From an uncultured Pseudomonadales bacterium (GTDB taxonomy: Bacteria > Pseudomonadota > Gammaproteobacteria > Pseudomonadales > IMCC2047), in NCBI GenBank assembly GCA_947258895.1, contig CAMYKE010000098.1, positions 1 to 10,450 on the forward strand: a stretch of 10,450 nucleotides of DNA. Reading direction: 5' to 3'. How positions within the stretch are numbered: position 1 is the stretch's first letter; every line of letters starts with the position of its first letter. The position numbers and the translations under genes were made by a program. Of this stretch, positions 1 to 7,297 are shown piece by piece. The notes under the pieces are model-generated. The model was not told where the DNA came from. It saw only the letters and a program-made list of their open reading frames with translations, and did not search any database.

Positions 1-621
1 CGTGTTGACAATATTGGGTCGTTCGATATCGGCGTAGCGGCCGGGATAGAACGGGTGCTGGAAGCTGGAACACACCAGTACGGCCGGATCGTCCTTGAAT
101 ATATCGACCGTTCCGTTGCCGTGATGCACATCAAAATCGAGTACCGCTGCCCGCTCGACACCGTGCTCCGCCATGGCGTGCCGGACCCCGACAGCGACGT
201 TATTAAACAGGCAGAACCCCATGCTGGCAGCGTACTCGGCATGGTGACCGGGCGGGCGCACCGCGCAGAATGCACGCTGGAACCGGCCCGCGAATATACC
301 ATCGACCGCCTGCACCAGAGCGCCGGCGGCCAACCTTGCTGCCTGAGCACTATGGGGGCAGAGTGCAGTATCCGGATCGATCTGCACCAGTCCCGCTGCC
401 GGGCTCGCGTCCAGTATCCGCTGCACATGCGCAGCCGGATGAACCCGCTCCAGCGCCTCCCTGGCTACCGGCTCCGCCTCGAGCTCAAGCAGTCGGGCCA
501 GCAAGCCGGAGTCATGCAGATGGGTCTGGATTGCACGCAAGCGTGCAGGACTTTCCGGGTGGTAGCTGCCCATATCATGCTGTTGGCAATCGGGGTGGCT
601 AATGTAGGCGGTCTTCATCAT
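1..621 (-). CDS. Histone deacetylase family protein, N-terminal part (runs off the window)
   Basis: This is a zinc-dependent amidohydrolase of the HDAC/AcuC/acetylpolyamine amidohydrolase superfamily, which removes acyl groups from lysine side chains or small amines in the cytoplasm. The reading frame is open from position 621 to the window edge (207 codons). Visible signatures are the N-terminal HPESPARL (residues 21-28), the active-site RPPGHHAE (122-129, with the paired catalytic histidines), GFCLFNN (135-141) and LDFDVHHGNGT (161-171), in which D164 and H166 are the expected zinc ligands. The third ligand and the C-terminal third lie outside the window. Two tandem ATG codons (621 and 618) are possible starts; MKTAYISHPDC, from 618, matches the family better. 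No strong ribosome site lies immediately upstream. The family is certain, but the substrate cannot be told from sequence. It lies 209 nt downstream of ycgN on the same strand and probably has its own promoter. Confidence 0.93.
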   Translation of the reverse strand, partial: MMKTAYISHPDCQQHDMGSYHPESPARLRAIQTHLHDSGLLARLLELEAEPVAREALERVHPAAHVQRILDASPAAGLVQIDPDTALCPHSAQAARLAAGALVQAVDGIFAGRFQRAFCAVRPPGHHAEYAASMGFCLFNNVAVGVRHAMAEHGVERAAVLDFDVHHGNGTVDIFKDDPAVLVCSSFQHPFYPGRYADIERPNIVNT

Positions 622-649
622 GGCACCAAAGTCGTTGCCGGGTCACCTG

Positions 650-677
650 ATTTTACTACGATATGCGCGAATGCGAA
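650..677 (-). promoter_or_regulatory. Possible promoter for the histone deacetylase-like gene
   Basis: On the minus strand TTCGCA (672-677) and TAAAAT (650-655) are separated by 16 nt, resembling sigma-70 -35 and -10 boxes (four and five matches). The predicted start would leave a leader of about 20 nt. The assignment rests on box similarity and position only. Confidence 0.3.
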
Positions 678-830
678 GGTGGTAGCCACGAGCCGCAGAA
701 CTACCCTCACAGAAATCACAGCTAGCCCGCACCAAAGCGAATTTCGCAGACTGTAAATTTCGGGCTTCGAGAAAATGCATGTTTTCATGGATTATTCTCA
801 GTTTTGATGCTGCGTCCGTGACTGCTCGGG

Positions 831-1277
831 CTAGGATTGCACCCAGCGAATCACATGGTCTTCCCATTGCTCGGGATTTGCATATTCCTCCGACAGGCAT
901 TTGCCGCGCACGGATATCCCTGCTTCGTGCACCGTTTTCCGGCTACCACTTACCAGCGGATGCCACCAGTGCAGGTCCTTTCCCTCAGCCAGCAAGCGGT
1001 ACGCGCAGGAATCGGGCAGCCAATCGCATTTGGCCACATTGTTAGCGGTTAGTTGCCTACAGGTAGTCACCCGCGCGATGCGATTCGGGTAATCGCTACA
1101 ACGGCACTGCTCGATGTCGAGCAGTCGGCAGGCGAGGTTGGTATAGTGGATCTCGCCACTGTCCTCGTCCTCGAGTTTCTGCAGGCAGCAACGCCCGCAC
1201 CCGTCGCACAGGGCCTCCCACTGCGCGCTGCTCAGTTGGTCCAGCGACCTCGACTTCCAGAAAGGTTGCTCGTTCAT
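831..1277 (-). CDS. ycgN: YcgN-family cysteine cluster protein (UPF0260)
   Basis: A 148-residue cytoplasmic protein of the YcgN/UPF0260 family (E. coli YcgN is about 150 residues). Its molecular function is not established; the conserved cysteines suggest metal or iron-sulfur binding. The diagnostic CDGCGRCC lies at residues 24-31. It is followed by the family blocks [14 protein letters not shown] (34-47), [18 protein letters not shown] (49-66) and [20 protein letters not shown] (106-125). Eleven cysteines are present: 24, 27, 30, 31, 50, 58, 60, 73, 84, 91 and 127. The start ATG lies 12 nt after the ycgL stop, so it is very likely the last gene of the dnaX-ybaB-recR-rnd-ycgL-ycgN run. No clear Shine-Dalgarno is seen, which fits translational coupling. 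Family assignment is secure. Confidence 0.95.
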   Translation of the reverse strand: MNEQPFWKSRSLDQLSSAQWEALCDGCGRCCLQKLEDEDSGEIHYTNLACRLLDIEQCRCSDYPNRIARVTTCRQLTANNVAKCDWLPDSCAYRLLAEGKDLHWWHPLVSGSRKTVHEAGISVRGKCLSEEYANPEQWEDHVIRWVQS

Positions 1278-1289
1278 CGTACGTGAGCG

Positions 1290-1592
1290 TTATGCAGGGC
1301 CCGACCCGGAACCAGTCTCGGCATGGCCATGACGGTTCAGGAACGCGTCGTTGCCCGGCGGCATTTGCAGGAAATAGCCCTGTGCCGATATGAGCCGTAC
1401 CACCTCATCACGCTCAACCCGCGCCAGCCGGGTTTTCGGCTTCAGTGCCAGCGTCATCACCAGCTCCGGTTCACCGAACGATTCGAGTAGCCGGGCCGGC
1501 ACGTCCGCCAGCCCGGTAGCCTTGGCGACGTACAGGTACATCTCCTCCTTACGCGGACTCCTGTATACATCACATAGCAGATCGACGCTCAC
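1290..1592 (-). CDS. ycgL: YcgL domain protein
   Basis: A 100-residue small conserved gammaproteobacterial protein (YcgL/UPF0745; E. coli YcgL about 108 residues) with no established biochemical role. Recognisable blocks are CDVYRSPRKEEMYLYV (7-22), the VPARLLESFGEPELVMTLAL core (31-50) and SAQGYFLQMPPGNDAFL (69-85), the last matching the family's QGYYLQLPPP. The start is GTG and overlaps the rnd stop as GTGA (1589-1592), which indicates translational coupling with RNase D. The rnd-ycgL-ycgN linkage recurs in gammaproteobacteria, and that supports the assignment. Confidence 0.93.
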   Translation of the reverse strand: MSVDLLCDVYRSPRKEEMYLYVAKATGLADVPARLLESFGEPELVMTLALKPKTRLARVERDEVVRLISAQGYFLQMPPGNDAFLNRHGHAETGSGSGPA

Positions 1593-2734
1593 AGGCGCGC
1601 CCCGATATCGGCCAACAGGGCGCGCAATTCCTTGCCAAGTACCTGATGTTTCCAGCCGCTCATGTCCTCCGGCAAGGTCACTTCGCCTCCCTCGATAAGG
1701 TCAAACACCAGGGCATTGATGCCCTTGCGGTTCATGATCAGCTCAGGGGAAATATCCAGCCGTGCTGACTGGGCATCGATCCAGCGCTTGATGGTCTTCA
1801 CATGCTCACTCAGAGACCGCGGCAGCGGACCGCGCAGGTCACTGTGTAACTCTTCGCCATTGTGCTGTTCAATCAGCGATAGAATCTGTTCACCGTACTT
1901 GCGGATAATCCTCGGGTGAACACCTTCCACCTGTTTCAGTTCTTCCATGGCTTCCGGTGATTGCCGGGCGATTTCCACCAGTTGGGGGTCCCGCAGCAGG
2001 AACCCGCGCGGCATATCGCTGCGCCTGGCCTCCTGTTCGCGCCATTCGGCGAGCCGCTGGAGCAGCGCCAACTCACCAGGATTCAGCCGCCACGCCGACT
2101 TGACGCGGGCATAGGCCTCGGCAGGAACGATACCCGTGCGTTGCTTTTCCAGTAGCCGGGCACACTCCTCTTCGACCCAGCCCAGCTTGCCGCCCTGCAG
2201 CAGGGCATCGCGCTGCTCGGCATAAATATCGAGCAGGAACTCCACGTCCAGCACGGCATAATCGAGTTGTTTATTGGTCAACGGGCGCTGCAACCAATCC
2301 GAGCGCTGTTCGCCCTTGGGTAATTCCTCACCGAACATTTCCTGCACGGTATTCTTGTAACTCACCGACAATCCCCGATTGAGGAATGCGCCGGCAAGCT
2401 GGGTATCGAAGATCGGTTCGGGGAGAACACCAAGGTAACTGTCGAACAGCTCCAGGTCTTCCGAGCAGGAGTGCAGCACCTTGATAATCTGCGGGTTCTG
2501 CAACAGTTCCTTGAGCGGCTCGATGTTGGTGATGGCCAGCGGGTCAACCAGGAAGCGCCCGTCATCGGTGGCAATCTGAATCAGTCCGGCACGCGGGTAG
2601 AAGGTATTGGTGCGAATGAATTCAGTATCGAGTGCAATGACACGCAGGTCCTGCCACTGGGCGACCAACAACGCGAGCAGATCATCTTCCTCGACCACCG
2701 TGTAGGCCGGGATGGCGAAAGTTTCAGTCTCCAT
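1589..2734 (-). CDS. rnd: Ribonuclease D
   Basis: A 3'-5' exoribonuclease of the DEDDy family that trims the 3' ends of tRNA precursors and other stable RNAs. Using the ATG at 2734 the product is 381 residues (E. coli RNase D 375). The catalytic motifs are all visible: Exo I LDTEF with D36 and E38, Exo II HSCSEDLELF with D93, and Exo III YAVLD with Y159 and D163. An HRDC nucleic-acid-binding domain follows at about residues 212-292, with a second helical HRDC-like C-terminal region. An upstream in-frame ATG at 2794 would add 20 residues but would overlap the end of recR by 53 nt. METETFAIPA begins 7 nt after the recR stop and matches the family's N-terminus better, so I chose 2734. The 3' end overlaps ycgL by 4 nt. 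Confidence 0.96.
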   Translation of the reverse strand: METETFAIPAYTVVEEDDLLALLVAQWQDLRVIALDTEFIRTNTFYPRAGLIQIATDDGRFLVDPLAITNIEPLKELLQNPQIIKVLHSCSEDLELFDSYLGVLPEPIFDTQLAGAFLNRGLSVSYKNTVQEMFGEELPKGEQRSDWLQRPLTNKQLDYAVLDVEFLLDIYAEQRDALLQGGKLGWVEEECARLLEKQRTGIVPAEAYARVKSAWRLNPGELALLQRLAEWREQEARRSDMPRGFLLRDPQLVEIARQSPEAMEELKQVEGVHPRIIRKYGEQILSLIEQHNGEELHSDLRGPLPRSLSEHVKTIKRWIDAQSARLDISPELIMNRKGINALVFDLIEGGEVTLPEDMSGWKHQVLGKELRALLADIGARL

Positions 2735-2741
2735 CAGCCGC

Positions 2742-3344
2742 TCATCCGCCCAGCGAGCGACGCCCTTCCAGGGCGTGTGCGAGCGTTCCTCCATCGACGT
2801 ATTCCAGTTCCCCGCCCAGTGGCACGCCGTGGGCTATGCGGGTAACAACAACGCCGGTATCCCCGACCTGGTCCGCGATATAGTGCGCGGTCGCCTCCCC
2901 TTCTACCGTTGGATTGGTCGCCATAATTAATTCACTGATACCCTCCTGCGCGACTCGCTCCACCAGCCGGTCGATGCCGATATCAGATGGCCCGATGCCA
3001 TCGATCGGCGACAGGTGCCCGGACAGCACGAAATAAACACCGCGGAACAGCGCGGTCTGCTCCAGCGCCAGCACATCTGCCGGGGACTCCACCACGCAGA
3101 TCTTGGAGCGGTCACGACCCGGGTTTGCGCAAATGGTGCACTCGTCGACCTCGCACAAGATGCGGCAGGTCTTGCAGCGCTGAACGTGTTCCATGGCGGC
3201 CTCGAGTAACTGCGCAAGAGTCAACGCCCCTTCCCGGTTACGTTCCAACAGGTGGAACGCCATGCGCTGCGCGGATTTGGGGCCGACCCCAGGCAGGCAG
3301 CGGAGCGCCTCGATCAACTGGTCTATCAGTGGACTGAAGGACAC
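2742..3344 (-). CDS. recR: Recombination mediator RecR
   Basis: RecR acts with RecF and RecO to load RecA onto SSB-coated gapped DNA in the RecFOR pathway. The product is 200 residues from a GTG start at 3344 (E. coli RecR 201). It contains the helix-hairpin-helix [17 protein letters not shown] (17-33), a four-cysteine zinc finger (CKTC 57-60 and CTIC 69-72) and a Toprim domain starting at VVESPAD (84-90). It ends with the characteristic [20 protein letters not shown] (172-191). The frame is open further upstream, to 3527, but that stretch lies over ybaB and encodes nothing RecR-like, so the longer start is rejected. The GTG begins 4 nt after the ybaB stop, so translation is likely coupled. 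No strong Shine-Dalgarno is visible. Confidence 0.97.
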   Translation of the reverse strand: MSFSPLIDQLIEALRCLPGVGPKSAQRMAFHLLERNREGALTLAQLLEAAMEHVQRCKTCRILCEVDECTICANPGRDRSKICVVESPADVLALEQTALFRGVYFVLSGHLSPIDGIGPSDIGIDRLVERVAQEGISELIMATNPTVEGEATAHYIADQVGDTGVVVTRIAHGVPLGGELEYVDGGTLAHALEGRRSLGG

Positions 3345-3348
3345 GCGG

Positions 3349-3672
3349 CTAGAACGGCATCTTGAAGCCGGCGGGCAGCCCCATCCCGGATACCATGCTG
3401 GCCATTTGCTCCTGGTTATTGGCCTCGACCTTACGCACCGCATCATTAACGGCCGCGGCCAGCAGGTCCTCCAGCATCTCCTTGTCCTCGCTGAGCAAAT
3501 CGCGATCAATCTCCACACGGCGCACATCGTGGCGCCCGCTCATGGTTACCTTCACGAGTCCCGCACCGGCTTCCCCGGTCACCTCCGCGTTGGCCAGCTT
3601 TTCCTGCGCCTTCTGCATCTGCTCCTGCATCTGCTGGGCCTGCTGCATCAAATTTCCTAAATCACCTTTCAT
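3349..3672 (-). CDS. ybaB: YbaB/EbfC nucleoid-associated protein
   Basis: A 107-residue DNA-binding protein of the YbaB/EbfC family (E. coli YbaB 109), which forms dimers with a tweezer-like shape and is classed as nucleoid-associated. The N-terminal half is a methionine/glutamine-rich helix ([18 protein letters not shown], 9-26). Then come the conserved [20 protein letters not shown] (31-50), VEIDRDLL (53-60) and [13 protein letters not shown] (71-83) blocks and the tail [12 protein letters not shown]. The order dnaX-ybaB-recR is one of the best conserved bacterial neighbourhoods. It has a good ribosome site and perhaps its own promoter in the AT-rich spacer after dnaX. Confidence 0.97.
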   Translation of the reverse strand: MKGDLGNLMQQAQQMQEQMQKAQEKLANAEVTGEAGAGLVKVTMSGRHDVRRVEIDRDLLSEDKEMLEDLLAAAVNDAVRKVEANNQEQMASMVSGMGLPAGFKMPF

Positions 3673-3676
3673 AAAA

Positions 3677-3682
3677 ACCTCT
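3677..3682 (-). promoter_or_regulatory. Ribosome binding site of ybaB
   Basis: AGAGGT on the minus strand lies 4 nt before the ATG at 3672. It is the clearest Shine-Dalgarno in the dnaX-ycgN block and fixes the ybaB start. Confidence 0.7.
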
Positions 3683-3689
3683 AATTCTG

Positions 3690-3718
3690 ATTAGATATAA
3701 TATTTATCTATTTGATAA
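3690..3718 (-). promoter_or_regulatory. Possible internal promoter for ybaB-recR-rnd
   Basis: TTATCA (3713-3718) and TCTAAT (3690-3695) on the minus strand are 17 nt apart, with four and five matches to sigma-70 boxes. They lie in the 55-nt, strongly AT-rich spacer between dnaX and ybaB. The predicted transcript would start only about 11 nt before the ybaB ATG, which is short and lowers confidence. Confidence 0.4.
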
Positions 3719-3727
3719 CTATATATT

Positions 3728-5752
3728 TTACTCTTCGGGATGAAGTGCCACAATGGATTCATCCTCCAGTCTTGCCCCGAAGCGAGCGATCATCTGCTGT
3801 ACCAACGGATCGTTCTCCAGCGCCCTGCGCGCCTCGCCAACCTGTTCCGCCCGGATGCGCTTTTGCCAGGCTGCCGGGGTCTCTTCCACATGGTCCCGCG
3901 CTTCCACCTTGAAGTTCACCGGGCGGCCGAACGTTTCCAGCAACGCATGACTGATCCGATCTTCATGGTTGCGCGTCAATAACTCGATATACTGTGGCGC
4001 AATCAACAGGTTCAGGCAATCGGCGCTGCACGAGGACAACACGCACTCCCCCAGAATATTCCGGGTCATGCCCTTGACCGGCAACCGCTGAACCAGGCCG
4101 ATCCAGTCCTGATTGCATTTGACCCCATCCAGACTGGCGGGTTGCCTGGCAGGCTCCGGTTGCAACGTGCCGGGTTCCGGAGGGGACTCCGCTATGGTTG
4201 CCGGGTACGGCGTGACCGGCGCCGGTTCCAGCAACCTCTTCCCGGGCTGGTTGTCGACCACGAGGTCGAGTTTCGCCCTGGACCGCGCCCCGGAAGCAGA
4301 GACAGGCTCCTGCCCGGGCACCCGTGTTGCGGCCGTTGCCGGTCCCTCGCGTGGCGCCTCGCAACGATTCCGGCTCGTCGGCGCGGGGCGTGGTTCGGTG
4401 AGCTTCGACGGTGGCGCAGCCTGCCCCGGTTCACTCGCTGGCTGTGGAGCTAGCGCAGGACGCTTCCCTTCGCCAGCGGGGGTGTTATTTGCATCGGCTA
4501 AAAGCTTTTTGGTTTCCGCCAGTTGCTGCCTTGCTGCAGCGCGGGAATTCTCCACTACACCCTCCTCGGATGCAGGGTCAGCACCAGGTGCGGCACTCAC
4601 AGCCTCAGGCTGGGAATGCGTGAGCGCGGTTGAACGCTGTTTTTTTTTAGGCGGCGACGGCGCGGATATGGTCGGCTGGAACGCCAGCATTCTCAGCAAC
4701 ACCATCTCCAGCCCGGCGCGTGGCTCGGGATTCAGCGGCAAGTCGCGCCTGCCGATCAACGCAATCTGGTAGTAAAGCTGCAGGTCCTCCGCCGTCACAC
4801 GCGCTGCCAGTTCTTCGATGCGCTCGCGGGCATCGATCGTGCTGTCAAGCGATTCGGGTACGGCCTGAACTACGGCCATGCGGTGCAGCACCGATATCAG
4901 TTCGTCCAGCAGGGCCGGATAGTCCGGCGAGAATTCCGCCAATTCCGCAACTTCGCCTAAAACCCGGCCGGCGTCGGCGCTGCATAACGCATCCACCACC
5001 CGATAGATCCTGGCGCGGTCGATGGTGCCCAGCATCGCGGTAACATCAGCTGCGCGCAGTTCATTCTGCCCGTAAGCGATCCCCTGGTCGGCCAGGCTCA
5101 GCGCGTCCCGCATGCTACCCTGTGCGGCTCGCCCCAACTGCCATAATGCCGCATCATCGAAGGGCACGCCTTCCTCCCCGAGCACATGTCGCAGGTGCTC
5201 GACGATACGATCGGGAGACATATTCTTGAGGTTGAATTGCAGGCACCGCGAGAGAATGGTCACGGGTAATTTTTGTGGGTCGGTGGTCGCCAGCAGAAAC
5301 TTGATGTGCGGCGGCGGTTCCTCGAGCGTCTTCAACAGTGCATTGAAGCTGTGGTTGGACAGCATGTGTACTTCGTCGATCAGGTAGATCTTGTAGCGGC
5401 AGCGGGTCGGTGCGTACTGCACGTTATCCAGCAACTCACGGGTATCCTCGACCTTGGTGCGTGACGCCGCATCCACCTCGATCAGGTCTACGCAACGCCC
5501 TTCGTTGATTTCGACACAGGACGGGCAAGCGTCACAGGGTACCGAGCTTACGCCTTTCTCGCAGTTCAGGCACTTGGCCAGAATCCGCGCAATCGTGGTC
5601 TTGCCTACGCCGCGCGTGCCGGTAAACAGGTAAGCGTGATGCAAACGGTCCTGATCGAGCGCATTCACCAGCGCCTTGAGCACGTGCTCCTGGCCTACCA
5701 GTTGTTCAAAATTGCGCGGACGCCACTTGCGGGCGAGTACTTGATACTGCAT
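3728..5752 (-). CDS. dnaX: DNA polymerase III subunits gamma and tau
   Basis: DnaX is the ATPase of the clamp loader. Full-length tau also binds DnaB helicase and the polymerase alpha subunit. The product is 674 residues (E. coli tau 643). It shows Walker A GTRGVGKT (45-52), a zinc module with C64, C73, C76 and C79 at the same numbers as in E. coli, Walker B LIDEVHML (124-131), sensor 1 in ATTDPQKLP, and the SRC arginine-finger motif (168-170). The three-domain gamma core ends near residue 365. A low-complexity Pro/Ala/Glu-rich linker (about 362-520) follows, then the tau-specific C-terminal domain starting near NQDWIGLVQRLPVKG. Three AAA lysine codons (369-371) form a slippery run exactly at the gamma/tau boundary. 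It is the first gene of the housekeeping block; no strong Shine-Dalgarno is seen before the ATG. Confidence 0.97.
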   Translation of the reverse strand: MQYQVLARKWRPRNFEQLVGQEHVLKALVNALDQDRLHHAYLFTGTRGVGKTTIARILAKCLNCEKGVSSVPCDACPSCVEINEGRCVDLIEVDAASRTKVEDTRELLDNVQYAPTRCRYKIYLIDEVHMLSNHSFNALLKTLEEPPPHIKFLLATTDPQKLPVTILSRCLQFNLKNMSPDRIVEHLRHVLGEEGVPFDDAALWQLGRAAQGSMRDALSLADQGIAYGQNELRAADVTAMLGTIDRARIYRVVDALCSADAGRVLGEVAELAEFSPDYPALLDELISVLHRMAVVQAVPESLDSTIDARERIEELAARVTAEDLQLYYQIALIGRRDLPLNPEPRAGLEMVLLRMLAFQPTISAPSPPKKKQRSTALTHSQPEAVSAAPGADPASEEGVVENSRAAARQQLAETKKLLADANNTPAGEGKRPALAPQPASEPGQAAPPSKLTEPRPAPTSRNRCEAPREGPATAATRVPGQEPVSASGARSRAKLDLVVDNQPGKRLLEPAPVTPYPATIAESPPEPGTLQPEPARQPASLDGVKCNQDWIGLVQRLPVKGMTRNILGECVLSSCSADCLNLLIAPQYIELLTRNHEDRISHALLETFGRPVNFKVEARDHVEETPAAWQKRIRAEQVGEARRALENDPLVQQMIARFGARLEDESIVALHPEE
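4640..4648 (-). promoter_or_regulatory. dnaX A9 slippery site (gamma-producing)
   Basis: Nine consecutive A residues on the coding strand cover codons 369-371 (CCT AAA AAA AAA CAG). Slippage into the -1 frame adds TAFNRAHAFPA and stops at TGA 4605-4607, giving a 382-residue gamma-like protein. Slippage the other way stops at TGA 4597-4599. Immediately upstream I see no Shine-Dalgarno-like stimulator. A small hairpin (five pairs, three-base loop, CAGCC/GGCTG) begins roughly 30 nt downstream, which is far for a ribosomal stimulator. This resembles the long A run in Thermus thermophilus dnaX, where the polymerase itself slips, more than the E. coli site. Confidence 0.65.
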
Positions 5753-5795
5753 TGATTGAGATACGTGTTGGGTGACAGACCGGCTCGAAGACAGG

Positions 5796-5801
5796 ATTAT
5801 A
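5796..5801 (-). promoter_or_regulatory. Candidate -10 box for dnaX
   Basis: A perfect TATAAT on the minus strand lies 44 nt before the dnaX ATG, between dnaX and the SRP RNA sequence. No convincing -35 box is found 16-18 nt upstream (the hexamer there is AAGTGG). Confidence 0.4.
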
Positions 5802-5866
5802 TGCTAGCCGTTACGGCACCACTTCACCAGCGAAATTTCGGTGGGCGCCGGGCCACTACCTGCAAA

Positions 5867-5936
5867 GGGTGGCAACTCCCGCCAGCCACACCCCGGCACA
5901 CAATTCAATTGTTACCGTTGCTCCCTTCCGGGCCTG
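5867..5936 (-). ncRNA. ffs: 4.5S signal recognition particle RNA, conserved 3' part; 5' half not recognisable
   Basis: SRP RNA binds Ffh and targets nascent membrane proteins. The minus strand carries the nearly invariant tip CAGGCCCGGAAGGGAGCAAC with its GGAA tetraloop, then GTGTGCCGGGGTGTGGCTGG and a terminal CCACCC. From GGCCCGG to the end is 68 nt, the same as my count for E. coli 4.5S RNA, and the place just upstream of dnaX on the same strand is usual. The expected 5' half, with motifs such as GTTGGTTCTCCCGCAAC and GTCAGG before the tip, is absent. The sequence there is transporter coding DNA instead. Either this is a 3' fragment, or the 5' strand has diverged beyond recognition. If a full-length gene were annotated its 5' end would fall near 5980. 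Confidence 0.8.
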
Positions 5937-7159
5937 TGTTAAGCGCGCTACCATTTACGACCGGAAAGCTGTTGGCCACGAAGGCATTGAACAGCCATTG
6001 CGCGGCAACTGCGATGGCCATGGCGACGCTGCGAATCCGGTTGGGGAAGATCTCCGACAACATCACCCAGACGACAGGCCCCATGGACATCGCAAACGAG
6101 CCGATGAACAACAGGATCGAAAGCAGGGAAATAATCCCCATTTGCCCCGTATAGATGGTCAGGCCCAGTATCATAAGCCCAAGGAACATGCCGCTGGTGC
6201 CAATAATGAACAATGGTTTCCTGCCCCAGCTGTCTACCTTGTAAATCGCAATGAACGTAAACACCAGGTTAACGGCACCTAACCAGAGTTGCTGCTTCAG
6301 GGCGTCTTCGGGCCCATAACCCAGCGCGTTGGCAAAGATCTCGGCCCCGTAATACAGAATCGCGTTGATGCCGGTGATCTGCTGGAAAATAGACAGCATC
6401 ACACCGATAAACAACACCAGCAGCATGGCCTTGGAAAACAGTTTCACGCTATGGTGCTGCTTGGTGTCGGAGAGCGAAATCTGGATTTCCTTGAATTCCT
6501 TCGCCGCCTCCTCTGGACTCTCTGTAATGGTAGCCAATACCTTCTTGGCTTCTTCGTCGCGGGACTTGAGCATCAGCCAGCGGGGGCTGTGGGGCACCAG
6601 GAACAGCAACCCGAAAAAGGATAATGCGGGCAACAATTCAGACCAGAACATGACGCGCCAGCCGTCAGCGACATTGTATTCGTGAATGCGCAGCAGCTCC
6701 TCTGGCGTTAGGTCCGAGGTATCGCCACCGCCGATGAAGTAGGTCGCCAGAAACACCACGAAAAAACCAATGACCACCGCCAACTGGTAGAACGAAACCA
6801 TCCGGCCCCGTTCCTTTGGCGGGGCAATTTCGGCGATATACATGGGCGCTGCCATCGACGCCATGCCAACACCCAAGCCGCCCACGATGCGATAAAAGAC
6901 CAACTCGGTGAGCGAATCCGCGACGCCCGATCCCCAGGCGGACAGCGAAAACAGGGCTGAAACAGCCGTACAGCGCACTGCTGACTGCCCAGCCCTGCTC
7001 GCCGGGCGTTAACTGGAAATACTTGGTGAAGTAAAGCTGGCTGCCGGCAATTACGCCCGTATCATAACCAAACAGCAGTCCGCCCAGGGCGGCGACCGCG
7101 GTGATCCCGAGAATCGTTTTCTGTTTTTTTTGTGCTGCAGCGCTCAGTACTGAACTCAT
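5905..7159 (-). pseudogene. XylE-like sugar:H+ symporter (MFS sugar porter), frameshifted and 3'-truncated
   Basis: This is a sugar-porter-family MFS transporter that resembles E. coli XylE along its length. The first 66 codons are intact: ITAVAALGGLLFGYDTGVIA is the family TM1 signature, ending in SSALYGC. The frame then shifts at 6962-6966. The rest continues in another frame as VSALFSLSAWGSG, YRIVGGLGVGMASMAAPMYI, PHSPRWLM, FQQITGINAILYY, WGRKP and WVMLSEIFPNRIR. About 22-23 codons, containing TM2 and the usual first RxGRR loop, are missing at the shift. At the 3' end homology stops after AFVANSFPVVNGSALN. TM12 and the PETKG tail are lost and the frame ends at TGA 5905-5907 inside SRP RNA sequence. 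A GTG at 6978 could start a remnant without TM1, which is unlikely to work. The substrate is probably a monosaccharide; I cannot say which. Confidence 0.85.
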
Positions 7160-7162
7160 GCA

Positions 7163-7170
7163 CTCTCCCC
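7163..7170 (-). promoter_or_regulatory. Ribosome binding site of the transporter gene
   Basis: GGGGAGAG on the minus strand ends 3 nt before the ATG at 7159. Together with the good promoter this shows that the gene's expression signals are preserved although the coding region is broken. Confidence 0.65.
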
Positions 7171-7230
7171 TCTCTTGTTGTAATGAATAACCAGCTGCAG
7201 TTCACACCAGCTTCTCTGGGCTGGCTTTTC

Positions 7231-7240
7231 CGGATATCCG
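7231..7240. repeat. Perfect 10-bp palindrome, possible operator
   Basis: CGGATATCCG is fully palindromic and lies in the predicted transporter leader, about 20-30 nt downstream of the predicted transcription start. A related half (CGGATAT) recurs near 7347. No regulator can be named from this. Confidence 0.3.
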
Positions 7241-7268
7241 CGCTACGCCGCCTGCTCGAAGTTATTTA

Positions 7269-7297
7269 CTTATAATTCTTCGGCTAGCCATTTTAAA
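7269..7297 (-). promoter_or_regulatory. Promoter of the transporter gene
   Basis: TTTAAA (7292-7297) and TATAAG (7269-7274) on the minus strand are 17 nt apart, with four and five matches to the sigma-70 consensus. This is the best spaced pair in the window. The -35 overlaps one of the two AAACGATT copies. Confidence 0.55.

Noticed and set aside
55..756. Plus-strand 233-codon open frame at the left edge
   Set aside because: It lies over the histone deacetylase gene on the other strand, which carries clear catalytic motifs. The plus-strand translation looks like no protein family.
643..900. Minus-strand 85-codon open frame between ycgN and the deacetylase gene
   Set aside because: Its first part overlaps the end of ycgN in another frame, the rest covers the intergenic gap, and the translation has no recognisable pattern or ribosome site.
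3345..3527. N-terminal extension of recR to an upstream ATG
   Set aside because: The extra 61 residues read through ybaB in the wrong frame. The GTG at 3344 gives the normal 200-residue RecR.
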